DNA from: CAWIJJ01 sp963836425
Lineage (GTDB): Bacteria; Acidobacteriota; Terriglobia; Bryobacterales; Bryobacteraceae
DNA: 64,000 bases
Reading direction: 5' to 3'
NCBI GenBank assembly: GCA_963836425.1
Contig: CAWIJJ010000016.1
Span: 434,001 to 498,000, forward strand
Numbering within the stretch: position 1 is the first letter of the stretch; each line of letters opens with the position of its first letter. Positions 1 to 8,520 of the stretch are shown in pieces. The notes under the pieces were generated by a model, which searched no databases, had not been told where the DNA came from, and worked only from the letters and a program-made list of their open reading frames with translations. A program made the translations under genes and the position numbers.

Positions 1-365
1 ACGCCGCCTCCCACAACAACCTGTCGGAAGGCTACGAACGGATCGCGCGCTTCCACCTGAGCCAGCTCGCCTATCTGGCAGGGAAACTGGACAGTATGCC
101 CGAAGGCAACGGCACGGTCCTCGACAACTCGTGCCTGATGTTTCTTTCGAACATGTGGTCGGGCAGCAAGCACGACAACTCGCGCCTGCCTATCGTGCTC
201 GCCGGCGGCCTCGGAGGCACGCTCGAAACCGGCCGGTCGCTCGACTACCTGAACGCCGGCAACGACAAACGCAAGACGTGCAGCCTGTTCCTTTCCATCA
301 TGGACCGGATGGGCGCCAGGCTCGACCGATTCGGCGATGCCGATACGCGGCTCGAAAATCTGTAA
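1..365 (+). CDS. DUF1552 domain protein, C-terminal part
   Basis: The open frame enters from the left edge (first full codon at base 3) and ends at TAA 363-365, so only about the last 120 residues are present. The fragment has the end typical of DUF1552 proteins: a conserved run with SNMWSGSKHDN, then LPIVLAGG and a GGTLETGRSLDY stretch. These are exported proteins of unknown role in Acidobacteria and Planctomycetes, usually found beside a large cytochrome c-like DUF1592/DUF1588 protein; the partner would lie outside this window. It converges on the aldehyde oxidoreductase operon, with stop codons directly adjacent (365/366) and no room for a separate terminator. Confidence 0.8.
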   Translation, partial: AASHNNLSEGYERIARFHLSQLAYLAGKLDSMPEGNGTVLDNSCLMFLSNMWSGSKHDNSRLPIVLAGGLGGTLETGRSLDYLNAGNDKRKTCSLFLSIMDRMGARLDRFGDADTRLENL

Positions 366-1337
366 TTACGCGAGTTCGGTAAGGGTCTCCTCGAGCACCC
401 CGCGCACCATCGGCACCTTGTAGGCATTTCCGCTGAGCGGAGCCGCGCCCTCCACGGCGGCGATGGCCGCGGCCGCGACAGTCTCCGGGTCCAGCGCCTT
501 ACCCACGAGCGCCTTCTCGGCGGCGGGGCAGCGCCACGGCGCAGGCGCCACACCGCTCAACACCACGCGAGCGGCGGCCACCTTGCCCGCCGTCAACCTG
601 ACCACCACAGCCGCGCCGGCCACGGCAAAATCGAACGCGCCGCGCTCTCGCACCTTGCGGTATTTGCTCACGGTTCCGGGTTGCGGTGCGTCCAGCAGAA
701 TCTCGGTCACCACCTCGCCCGGCGTCAGGACGTTCTCTTTTAGAAAATCGTCCTTCGGCAGCACAAAGAAGGAAGAAAGCGGAATGGTTCGGGTCCCCTT
801 CGGTCCGGCCACCGTCACCTTCGCGTCCAGGGCCACCAGTGCGGGCGCGGTGTCGGAAGGATGCACGATGTAGCAAGGGTCGCCGCCGAAGATGGCGTGG
901 AACTCGTTCTCGCCCTGCAAGGCGAAGCAGTTTGCTCCGCCTTTGCGGAAGCAGGGGAAGTCGCCGCGAAAATACCAGCACCGCGGCCGCTGGCAGAGAT
1001 TGCCCCCGATGGTGCCCTGGTTGCGAAGTTGCGGGCTGGCCGCGGCGGCCGCGGCTTGTGCCAGAACCGGATACGCCTCCAGCACGCGCTTGTTCTCCGC
1101 CACCTCGGCCAGAGTGGCCAGAGCGCCGATCCGCAGGCCCCCGCCGGTCCTGGCGGAGATCCCCTTGAGCTGCTTGAGGCCGCTGATGCTCACTACGGTG
1201 CTGGCGTTGAAGACTTCGTCCCGCAGACATCCGAGCAGATCCGTGCCGCCGGCGAGCAGGCGGGCGCCGGGGCGCGCCGACGCGGCTACCGCTTCCTGTA
1301 AAGTGCCGGCCCGTTTATACGAAAACTGGTGCGTCAT
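366..1337 (-). CDS. FAD-binding subunit of a PaoABC-like aldehyde oxidoreductase (PaoB/YagS type)
   Basis: 323-residue medium subunit of a xanthine dehydrogenase-family enzyme, carrying electrons from the molybdenum subunit through FAD. Visible FAD motifs are LLAGGTDLLG near residue 30 and GTIGGNL near 110. After the second motif come four cysteines (in RPRCWYF, DFPCF, ANCFAL and GDPCYIV) in the arrangement of E. coli PaoB (YagS), whose loop binds an extra [4Fe-4S] cluster; that distinguishes this from ordinary CoxM proteins. It is last of three genes, starting 3 bases after the large-subunit stop. An aldehyde substrate is inferred from the family; the actual substrate is unknown. Confidence 0.88.
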   Translation of the reverse strand: MTHQFSYKRAGTLQEAVAASARPGARLLAGGTDLLGCLRDEVFNASTVVSISGLKQLKGISARTGGGLRIGALATLAEVAENKRVLEAYPVLAQAAAAAASPQLRNQGTIGGNLCQRPRCWYFRGDFPCFRKGGANCFALQGENEFHAIFGGDPCYIVHPSDTAPALVALDAKVTVAGPKGTRTIPLSSFFVLPKDDFLKENVLTPGEVVTEILLDAPQPGTVSKYRKVRERGAFDFAVAGAAVVVRLTAGKVAAARVVLSGVAPAPWRCPAAEKALVGKALDPETVAAAAIAAVEGAAPLSGNAYKVPMVRGVLEETLTELA

Positions 1338-1340
1338 GGC

Positions 1341-3590
1341 TCACCCCCGATTCCTTCCGCCGGCAAGCAGCGCGACGATTCGCGAGGGCGTCATGGGCGC
1401 CGCAGTCGCACGCAGACCGGTTGCATGATAAAAAGCATTGGCGATTGCCGCGGCTGCCGGAATGGTAGCCGGTTCGCCGAGCCCCTTGGTGCTGGTCGTG
1501 TCGCACTCGTGATCGTGCGGGTCGATGGGCACCACGGAAAGATCCGCCGGAACGTCCTTCGCCGTGGGGATCTTGTAATCGTGGAAATTGGCGTTCGCCA
1601 TCTTGCCGGTCGGCCCGTCCATGACGCGCTGCTCGGTCAGGCCGAAGCCGATGCCCATGGTGAGACCGCCGAATACCTGGTTGCGGTACGTCAGCAGGTT
1701 CATCACACGCCCGCTGTCGTGCGCGGCCAGCATGCGCACCACCCGCACCTCGCCGGTGCGCATGTTCACTTCGACCTCGGCGAAATGCGCGGCGAACGGG
1801 CGGATCGACTTATCCGTAGGGTTAGGTCCGCGAATGCCGACTCCCACCACCACCTGCTGCGACCTCAAGGCGGAAAGGGCCGTGACCGCCACCTTCGGCG
1901 TGCCGCCCGGACCCGAAATCTCGCCGTTCGCAAGCGTCAGCGACTCGGGCGCAACCTTGAGCTGTTCGGCGGCCAATGCCAGTAGCTGCGCTTTCACGTC
2001 GAGCGCCGCCGCGCGCACCGCCGGCGAATCCGCCATCACAGTCTTGCTGCCGCCGCTCGGACCGGTGAACTGGGTGGTCTTGGTGTCCGCATTCTCCACC
2101 GCGATCCTTTCGATGGGAACGTCCAGTTCTTCGGCCACCACCATCGCCATCACCGTCTTGGTGCCGGTGCCGAGGTCGGCCGCGCCCATGTTGAGGTTCA
2201 CGCTGCCGTCCGGGTAGAAGCGGACGATCGCCGTCGAGGGCGGACGGCCCGGCGAGCCCCACATTCCGGCTGCCATGCCGACCCCGCGAACCACCGGACC
2301 GGACGACCTGGTCCGCGCCCGCGCCTGCGCCCACCCGAAGCTTCGCGCTCCTTCCTCCAGGCACTGCGGCAGGCCGTTCGAAGTGTACGGCCTGTTTTGT
2401 TCCAACTGGCAGAGCATGGATACGTTCTTGAGACGCAGCGCCACCGGATCCATCCCGATCTTCTCGGCCAGCGAATCCATGATCTGCTCGAGCGCCCAGT
2501 TGCCCTGCGGATAGCCGGGCGCCCGGAACGCCCGCGCCTGCCCGGCGTTGATCATCGCCGAAACCTCGTTGATGCGTACGTTCGCGCACTTATACAGGTC
2601 CAGGAACTGGTACGCGGCCGAAGATCCGTTCGGATACGCGCCCACTTCGCCGGTGCCGGTCAGTTGCAGCGCCGTCAGCGTGCCGTCCTTCTTTACTCCC
2701 GCCTTGACCCGCAGGTTATGTGCGGGCCGGTTCCCCATGCAGAGGAACGTTTCCTCGCGGCTCAGGAAGTATTTGACCGGCCGGCTTGTCTTCTTCGCGA
2801 GAAGCGCCGCCACCACGCTGTGTTTGTTCAGCCCGAGTTTGCTGCCGAAGCCGCCGCCCATATAGTGCCCGATCACGCGCACCTTGCTGAGCGGCATGCG
2901 GAGCGCGCTGGCCATCGAGTTCTGCACCGCGAACACGCCCTGCGTCGAGTCCCACAGGGTCAGCACGTCGCCGTCCCACTTCGCCACCGATCCGTGGACT
3001 TCCATCGGCGCGTGGATTTCGCAACTGGTCTGAAAGCTTTCTTCGACCACCACGTCGGCCTCGGCGAAGCCTTTGTCCACGTCGCCGCGATTGACCTGCG
3101 TGGGCCTGCCGGACTGGTTGCCGCCCTCATGGACCGCGGGCGCGCCCTCTTTGAGCGCCGCTTCCATGTTGGAGACGAACGGCAGGGTTTCGTACTGGAC
3201 CGCGATCGCCCGCACCGCGTCCCACGCCTGCTGTGGATTCTCCGCCGCCACCACCGCGATCTCCTCGCCCTCGTGGCGGCAGTGCGGATCGAACAGACGG
3301 CTGACGGGCCGTCCCGCCACCGTGCCGTACCAGGCGATGTTCGCCTCCGGATCGGCGTCCGACATAATGGCGCGCACACCGGGCATCTCCCGCGCTTTGG
3401 CCAGGTCCACTTTTTTGACCATCGCGTGCGGATGCGGGCACCGCAGCGTAGCCGCATACAGCATGTCGGGCAGCATCAGGTCCAGCGGATACACCGCTTT
3501 TCCGCTCAACCGTTCAAACGCGTCAACGCGCGGAACCGGCTTACCGACGACCTTCGTTTCGCCCCACGGTTTTGGATTGGTTTCCGCCAC
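1341..3590 (-). CDS. Molybdopterin-binding large subunit of a PaoABC-like aldehyde oxidoreductase (PaoC/YagR type)
   Basis: 749-residue catalytic subunit of the xanthine oxidase family, which hydroxylates aldehydes or heterocycles at a molybdenum-cytosine dinucleotide centre. The glycine-rich cofactor loop MGGGFGSKLG is near residue 245, and the expected catalytic glutamate is E706 in KGLGE near the C-terminus. The start is GTG 3588-3590, behind an AGGTGAG ribosome site that overlaps the stop of the upstream iron-sulfur gene. It has no leader peptide of its own, so export would have to be as a folded complex with the Tat-bearing small subunit. No insertion factor of the XdhC/PaoD type is seen nearby. 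Confidence 0.92.
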   Translation of the reverse strand: MAETNPKPWGETKVVGKPVPRVDAFERLSGKAVYPLDLMLPDMLYAATLRCPHPHAMVKKVDLAKAREMPGVRAIMSDADPEANIAWYGTVAGRPVSRLFDPHCRHEGEEIAVVAAENPQQAWDAVRAIAVQYETLPFVSNMEAALKEGAPAVHEGGNQSGRPTQVNRGDVDKGFAEADVVVEESFQTSCEIHAPMEVHGSVAKWDGDVLTLWDSTQGVFAVQNSMASALRMPLSKVRVIGHYMGGGFGSKLGLNKHSVVAALLAKKTSRPVKYFLSREETFLCMGNRPAHNLRVKAGVKKDGTLTALQLTGTGEVGAYPNGSSAAYQFLDLYKCANVRINEVSAMINAGQARAFRAPGYPQGNWALEQIMDSLAEKIGMDPVALRLKNVSMLCQLEQNRPYTSNGLPQCLEEGARSFGWAQARARTRSSGPVVRGVGMAAGMWGSPGRPPSTAIVRFYPDGSVNLNMGAADLGTGTKTVMAMVVAEELDVPIERIAVENADTKTTQFTGPSGGSKTVMADSPAVRAAALDVKAQLLALAAEQLKVAPESLTLANGEISGPGGTPKVAVTALSALRSQQVVVGVGIRGPNPTDKSIRPFAAHFAEVEVNMRTGEVRVVRMLAAHDSGRVMNLLTYRNQVFGGLTMGIGFGLTEQRVMDGPTGKMANANFHDYKIPTAKDVPADLSVVPIDPHDHECDTTSTKGLGEPATIPAAAAIANAFYHATGLRATAAPMTPSRIVALLAGGRNRG

Positions 3591-3593
3591 GGC

Positions 3594-4202
3594 TCACCTC
3601 TCCGCTTTCTTGAGCGCTGCCGCGCGCTCGGCCGCTTTGAATATGTGGGCGTAGGCGCCGCAGCGGCAAAGATTGCCGCTCACGCCTTCGCGGATCTCTT
3701 CCATGCTGGGCTCGGGATGCTTGCGCAGCAGCCCTTCCACGTTTACGATCTGCCCGCAGGTGCAATACCCGCACTGATAAGCGTCTTCTTCGCGGAATGC
3801 CTGCTGCACCGGGCCGAGTTCCGTGCCGCGCATCAGCCCCTCGATGGTGGTGATCTCGGTGCCCGCGGCTTCGAGTGCCAGCGTCATACAGGAATAGCGC
3901 GAAACGCCGTCGATCAGGACCGTGCACGCTCCGCATTCGCCGCGCTCGCAGCCTTGTTTGGTTCCGGTCAGCCCCAGCCGCTCCCGCAGCACGTGCAGCA
4001 GCGTCCATCGGGGTTCCACCATTAAGATGTGGGATTCGTTGTTGACTTTGAGGACAACCTTCACCAGGTTGTCGCTCACGATTTCCTGCGCGCCGGCCTC
4101 CTGGGGCAGCGTCAAAAGCGCGGCCTCGGTGGCTCCGGCGGCAACGGAGTTGAAAAAGCGTCTCCGGCTGACGCCGCTGGTCGGTTGGTCGGATTTCTTC
4201 AT
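3594..4202 (-). CDS. Tat-exported [2Fe-2S] small subunit of a PaoABC-like aldehyde oxidoreductase (PaoA/YagT type)
   Basis: 202 residues. The N-terminus has a twin-arginine motif, SRRRFF at residues 12-17, followed by an alanine-rich hydrophobic stretch, so the complex should sit in the periplasm. Two [2Fe-2S] domains follow: the plant-ferredoxin type (CERGECGAC, then a later Cys) and the helical type (CGYCTCG, then CRCGAY). This is the first gene of the operon; the large subunit starts 3 bases after its stop. The Tat leader on this subunit alone matches E. coli PaoA. The spacing to the divergent gene region at 4252 is only about 50 bases. Confidence 0.92.
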   Translation of the reverse strand: MKKSDQPTSGVSRRRFFNSVAAGATEAALLTLPQEAGAQEIVSDNLVKVVLKVNNESHILMVEPRWTLLHVLRERLGLTGTKQGCERGECGACTVLIDGVSRYSCMTLALEAAGTEITTIEGLMRGTELGPVQQAFREEDAYQCGYCTCGQIVNVEGLLRKHPEPSMEEIREGVSGNLCRCGAYAHIFKAAERAAALKKAER

Positions 4203-4251
4203 TCAGGGCCTCATTGTCCTGAATGTAGCATTGTTCGCCGGAGGTGGATAG

Positions 4252-4752
4252 TTATTGCGCGGCCGGAACCGGAGCCAGGCTCATGGCGATTTTCCTGGCC
4301 GTCTCCGCGGTCACTGCGGGCAGGAAAGTCACACGGCAACTGCACGTCCCGGCATTGCCCGGCACGCTCGCGCCCAAGGCGTTCGCCTCGTCGGCGTTGC
4401 TCGAAACCCGGTCCTGGTAAAAGACCCGCTTCGCGGTGTTCTCAAACAGCTTCTCCTTGCGCACGCCAAGCAGCTTTTGGAGAGTTTCAGTCAAAGGCTG
4501 GAACTTCTGCTCCGGCTGGCTGGTGACCACCGCGATGCCTGTTGTGGTGTCCTGAAAAATGGCCGCGCCGGTGCTCGCGTCCATGGGTGTCCACTCCGGC
4601 GGCACCGTGATCTGGCAGACGCCCTTTGCGTCCTTGATGACTTTCCAGCCGGGCGGCACCGGCTGTGCGGACGGTGCGGTCTGTTCGGACTGTGCCTGGA
4701 GGAGACCGCCGCACGACAAGAGAAACAGGCTGCAAACAATTGCTTCTCTCAT
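4252..4752 (-). CDS. Secreted protein of unknown function
   Basis: 166 residues with a clear export signal (a hydrophobic run ending LLQAQS). The LLSC in that run could also act as a lipobox. The mature part is rich in threonine, valine and proline and contains CQITVPPEW and TGIAVVTSQPEQKF, which resembles small exported proteins of Acidobacteria with a photosystem/PsbP-like or DUF1795-like beta fold; I cannot assign a family with confidence. It lies just upstream of the oxidoreductase operon on the same strand, 49 bases away, so cotranscription is possible. Confidence 0.62.
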   Translation of the reverse strand: MREAIVCSLFLLSCGGLLQAQSEQTAPSAQPVPPGWKVIKDAKGVCQITVPPEWTPMDASTGAAIFQDTTTGIAVVTSQPEQKFQPLTETLQKLLGVRKEKLFENTAKRVFYQDRVSSNADEANALGASVPGNAGTCSCRVTFLPAVTAETARKIAMSLAPVPAAQ

Positions 4753-4839
4753 GGCCGAAGTCTACCGCCATGAGTCCTCGTAAACAAGCGGCCGCTACAA
4801 ACCCGGCGCAGATGCCGGCCGCGATACACTGTCGGAACT

Positions 4840-6060
4840 ATGCGAATGCTCGCCGTACTGGCTCTCCTGGCCGCTTCCTGTTCCGCGCAGCAGGTGGGCC
4901 AGCCTCTTCCGCCGTGGACGCCCGGGACGCTCGACATCCACCAGATCAACACCGGGCGCGGCAACTCCGCGTTCCTCATCTTCCCCGACGGAACCACCCT
5001 GCTGCTGGACGCAGGAGACGGCGGCAATCTCCCGCCCCGCGGAACGCCCCCCAAACCCGACGCCTCCCGCACGCCCGGCGAATGGATCGCCCGCTACATC
5101 CGCCACATGCTGGCACACGACTCCTCCCCCGTCCTCGACTACGGTTTCCTGACCCACTTCCACGACGACCACATGGGCGGCCCGACTGCCTCGTCGAAGA
5201 CCGCCCGCGGCGGCTATAAACTCACCGGCATCACCGAGGTCGGCGACCTGATTCCTATCCGTCTCATGCTGGATCGCGGCTGGCCCGACTACAACTATCC
5301 TGCGCCGCTCACCGGAGCGGGAATCGCCAACTACCGCGCCTTTCTCGAGTGGCAGCGCAAGAACAACGGCATGCAGGTGGAACGCTTGAAACCAGGGCGC
5401 AACGATCAGATCGTGCTGCGCCGCGACCGCGCGAAGTACTCCAATTTCGAGGTCCGCAACATCGACGCGAATGGCGAGGTTTGGACCGGCGTGGGCACCA
5501 ACACCCGCGCCTATCATCCCCGCATCGCAGACCTCAAGCCCGCCGAGTATCCCACCGAGAACATGTGCTCCATGGGAATTCGCATCAGCTATGGGAAGTT
5601 CGATTTCTACAGCGGTGGAGACATCCCCGGCGTGCACCGCGAAGGCGCGCCGCCCTGGCACGATATGGAAACGCCGGTGGCGCAAGCGGTGGGTCCGGTC
5701 GAAGTCAGCGTTCTCAATCACCACGGCAACCGCGATTCCCAGAACGCGTTCTTCGTGGCCTCGCTACGCCCGCAGGTGTTCCTCATCCCCGTCTGGTCCG
5801 CCGACCATCCGGGACACGACGTGCTCGAAAGGATGTACTCGGAGAGCCTCTATCCCGGCCCCCGCGACGTGTTCGCCACCAACATGCTCGAGGCCAACCG
5901 GCTCGTCATCGGGCCGCTGCTCGACCGCCTCAAGAGCGCCCAGGGCCACATCGTCGTGCGTGTGGACCCGGGCGGCGATACTTTCCGCGTCATTGTCCTG
6001 GACGATTCGGCCGAGACCTACCGGGTGAAGTCGGTTCACGGCCCGTACCAGTCGCGCTGA
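4840..6060 (+). CDS. Secreted metallo-beta-lactamase-fold hydrolase
   Basis: 406 residues. A short signal peptide (LAVLALLAASCSAQQ) is followed by a metallo-beta-lactamase fold: GRGNSAFLIFPDG near residue 45 and the metal-binding THFHDDHMGG near residue 107. The layout resembles ComEC/Rec2-type hydrolase domains, but there are no membrane segments, so it is a free exported enzyme. The AdHGN-like NHHGNRDSQN near residue 290 supplies a further histidine. The substrate cannot be told from sequence. It converges on the permease gene, with 10 bases between the stops. Confidence 0.82.
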   Translation: MRMLAVLALLAASCSAQQVGQPLPPWTPGTLDIHQINTGRGNSAFLIFPDGTTLLLDAGDGGNLPPRGTPPKPDASRTPGEWIARYIRHMLAHDSSPVLDYGFLTHFHDDHMGGPTASSKTARGGYKLTGITEVGDLIPIRLMLDRGWPDYNYPAPLTGAGIANYRAFLEWQRKNNGMQVERLKPGRNDQIVLRRDRAKYSNFEVRNIDANGEVWTGVGTNTRAYHPRIADLKPAEYPTENMCSMGIRISYGKFDFYSGGDIPGVHREGAPPWHDMETPVAQAVGPVEVSVLNHHGNRDSQNAFFVASLRPQVFLIPVWSADHPGHDVLERMYSESLYPGPRDVFATNMLEANRLVIGPLLDRLKSAQGHIVVRVDPGGDTFRVIVLDDSAETYRVKSVHGPYQSR

Positions 6061-6070
6061 CAGCATCCCG

Positions 6071-8470
6071 TCAGAGCGCACGCAGGCATTCGATTGCCGC
6101 GGCGCGCCGCGCGGTGCGAGCGGCCGGAACGCTCACGGCCAGGAATGCCACCAAGATCACCGCAACCGATGCCGCCGCGAACGTGGGCGCGTCGGTAGGC
6201 GGGATGCCGTACAGATAGGCGCCCAGCACGCGCGCAAGAGCCAACGCGCCGGAAGCGCCCACTGCCGTTCCTGCCAGAACGGCCGCCATCGCCTGCCTCA
6301 GCACCATCCAGAGCACATCTCCGGGCGAAGCGCCCAGCGCCATCCGCACTCCCATTTCGTGCGTGCGCTGGACCGCGCAATAGGCCATCACGGCGTACAC
6401 GCCCAGCGCAGCCAGCAGCAGGGCAAGCCCGGCGAAGATCGACAGCGCGGTGGTCTGAAACCGCTGTACCGCGAGCGATTCGGCAAGCCGCCCCTCCATG
6501 GTTGCGATGTCGTACACTGCCTGGTTGCGATCCACCGCCGCCACCGCGGCGCGTACTGCGCCGGCCAAAGCAAGCGGATTCCCCGCAGTCTTAACCACCA
6601 TCGCAAACTCCGACAGCGGCGATTGATCGAAGGGCACGAAGACCTCGGGAACCGAATCGCGATTCAGGCCGAGGTGGCGCGCGTCCCCCACAATCCCGAC
6701 GATTCGCGCACCCGCCACACGCTCCCGGAATGGATCGCTCTTGCTAAAGTACTTGCGCGCGAAGCTCTGGTTGATGATCGCGACCCTCGCAGCCGAGGCC
6801 GTATCTCCCCGGTCGAAGGGGCGGCCCGCCAGCAGCGGAATGGTCATCGTCCGGAAATAGTCCGGAGTCACCGAGTTGATCGGCGTGTTTGACGATTCGC
6901 CAGGCCCCTGTTCCAGGATCATCGACCGGTTCGACGGCGTCGCGCCCCCTTCGGTAACGGTGACGTTGGCCCGCAGCGCGAAGCCGGTAAGCGGCAGGCT
7001 GGTGACCGCCCCCGCGAACCGCACGCCGGGCAGGCTTCGGAGTCGATCCTCCACCTGCCGCACGAAGGCGGCATAGCGCCAGCGCTCCGCAAAATCGGCC
7101 CGCGGGAGCCGCAGCCGGACGGTCAGCACGTGGTCGGGCCGGAAGCCCGGGTCCACCGCGTTGAGCGCCGCGTAACTGCGCAGCAGCAGGCCCGCGCCGA
7201 TAGCCAGCACCAGGGCAAGCGCCACCTCTGCGGTGATCAGCAGAAAGCGGAAACGCTGCCGCCCGGTGGCCGGTCCCGTATCTTTGAGAACTTCGTTGAG
7301 ATCTACGCGGGTTCCCGCCATCGCCGGCCCCAGTCCGAAGAGCAGCACCGACGCGCTCGCCAGCAGGATGGTGAACACCAGCACCGCTGGATTCAGTTCC
7401 GTGCGCTGGAGGTACGGCATCGCGGGCGGCGCAAAGGCACGCACCAGGCGCAGAGCGGCGCTCGCAACCGCAAGTCCCGCCGCCGCCCCAAGCAGCGCCA
7501 GCAGCAGTCCTTCTCCGAGAAGATGCCGCACCAGGCGGGCGCGCGACGCTCCCAGCGCGTGGCGAAGTCCGATCTGTTTGCGGCGCGCCGCCGAACGGGC
7601 CAGCGAGAGATGCGCCACGTTGACGCAGGCGATGAGCAGCACGAACGCCACCGCGCCGGTGAGAACCATGAGCAGATGCGGCGCCGCGCCCGTGAGCGCC
7701 TCCCGCAGCGTGACCACGCGAATCTGAAGCCCTTCGCGAACCATCGGGAACATCCGTCGCAGAATAGCCGTGACTCCCCGGCTGATGGACATGAGTTCCG
7801 CGCGCACCGCCTCGATTTCAACGCCGGGACGCAGCCGGCCGATTACGGTGAGCATCTGGAACCCGGAGGCATCCCAATCCGGCGCATCGGGAAGCGGATA
7901 CGCCGTCAGCAGATCCACCGGCCCGTCATCCGGGAAGCGGAATTTTTCCGGCAGCACGCCCACGATATTGTAGGGCGTGCCGTCGAGAACCACCGCGCTC
8001 CCGGGCGCCTTTCCAAGCCGCCGCGAAAGCGCATCGCTGAGGATCACGGACGCGGTGCCTCCCGGCCGGCCTTCCTCACCGAGAAAGCCGCGGCCGGACG
8101 CAGGCTCCACACCCAACATCGGCAGCAAGCCCGCCGTCACCTGCACCCCGGCCAGCCGTTCCGGCAGAGCGACGCCGGTCAGATTGAACTCCCGCGTCCG
8201 GAAGCCCGCCATATCCGCCAGGGTCCGGCTTTGGGCGCGCCAGGTGAGGAATTCGGGAACGGCGACCGCGCCCGACTGAATGCCTCTCGAGACCGCTTTG
8301 AGAGACACCAGGCGCTCCGCCCCCGCATAGGGAAGCGGCCGCAGAAGTGCGGCTTCCACCACGCTGAAAACGGCAGTATTGGCTCCGATGCCGAGGGCAA
8401 GCGTGGCGGCCGCGGCGGCCGTGAAGCCCGGACTTCGGAAGAGGCCGCGGCACAAAGTATGCAGACTCAC
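6071..8470 (-). CDS. ABC transporter permease of the acidobacterial duplicated orphan permease (FtsX/MacB) type
   Basis: 799 residues. The N-terminus (RGLFRSPGFTAAAAATLALG, then GIGANTAVFSVV) is the hallmark of MacB/FtsX-like permeases. A periplasmic domain follows, then a three-helix FtsX core at about 270-420 (LLIACVNVAHLSLARSAARR) and a second copy at the C-terminus (GVRMALGASPGDVLWMV). Such proteins occur in many copies in Acidobacteria with no ATPase beside them, as here. The start is GTG at 8468-8470. Function is unknown; coupling to a distant ATPase for lipoprotein or macrolide-type export is inference. A paralogue lies at 56.5-58.9 kb. Confidence 0.9.
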   Translation of the reverse strand: MSLHTLCRGLFRSPGFTAAAAATLALGIGANTAVFSVVEAALLRPLPYAGAERLVSLKAVSRGIQSGAVAVPEFLTWRAQSRTLADMAGFRTREFNLTGVALPERLAGVQVTAGLLPMLGVEPASGRGFLGEEGRPGGTASVILSDALSRRLGKAPGSAVVLDGTPYNIVGVLPEKFRFPDDGPVDLLTAYPLPDAPDWDASGFQMLTVIGRLRPGVEIEAVRAELMSISRGVTAILRRMFPMVREGLQIRVVTLREALTGAAPHLLMVLTGAVAFVLLIACVNVAHLSLARSAARRKQIGLRHALGASRARLVRHLLGEGLLLALLGAAAGLAVASAALRLVRAFAPPAMPYLQRTELNPAVLVFTILLASASVLLFGLGPAMAGTRVDLNEVLKDTGPATGRQRFRFLLITAEVALALVLAIGAGLLLRSYAALNAVDPGFRPDHVLTVRLRLPRADFAERWRYAAFVRQVEDRLRSLPGVRFAGAVTSLPLTGFALRANVTVTEGGATPSNRSMILEQGPGESSNTPINSVTPDYFRTMTIPLLAGRPFDRGDTASAARVAIINQSFARKYFSKSDPFRERVAGARIVGIVGDARHLGLNRDSVPEVFVPFDQSPLSEFAMVVKTAGNPLALAGAVRAAVAAVDRNQAVYDIATMEGRLAESLAVQRFQTTALSIFAGLALLLAALGVYAVMAYCAVQRTHEMGVRMALGASPGDVLWMVLRQAMAAVLAGTAVGASGALALARVLGAYLYGIPPTDAPTFAAASVAVILVAFLAVSVPAARTARRAAAIECLRAL

Positions 8471-8520
8471 GGTGTGGCTCCGGACTCACCATAGCGGGTT
8501 AGAAGCCGGGCGGCAAGGCG

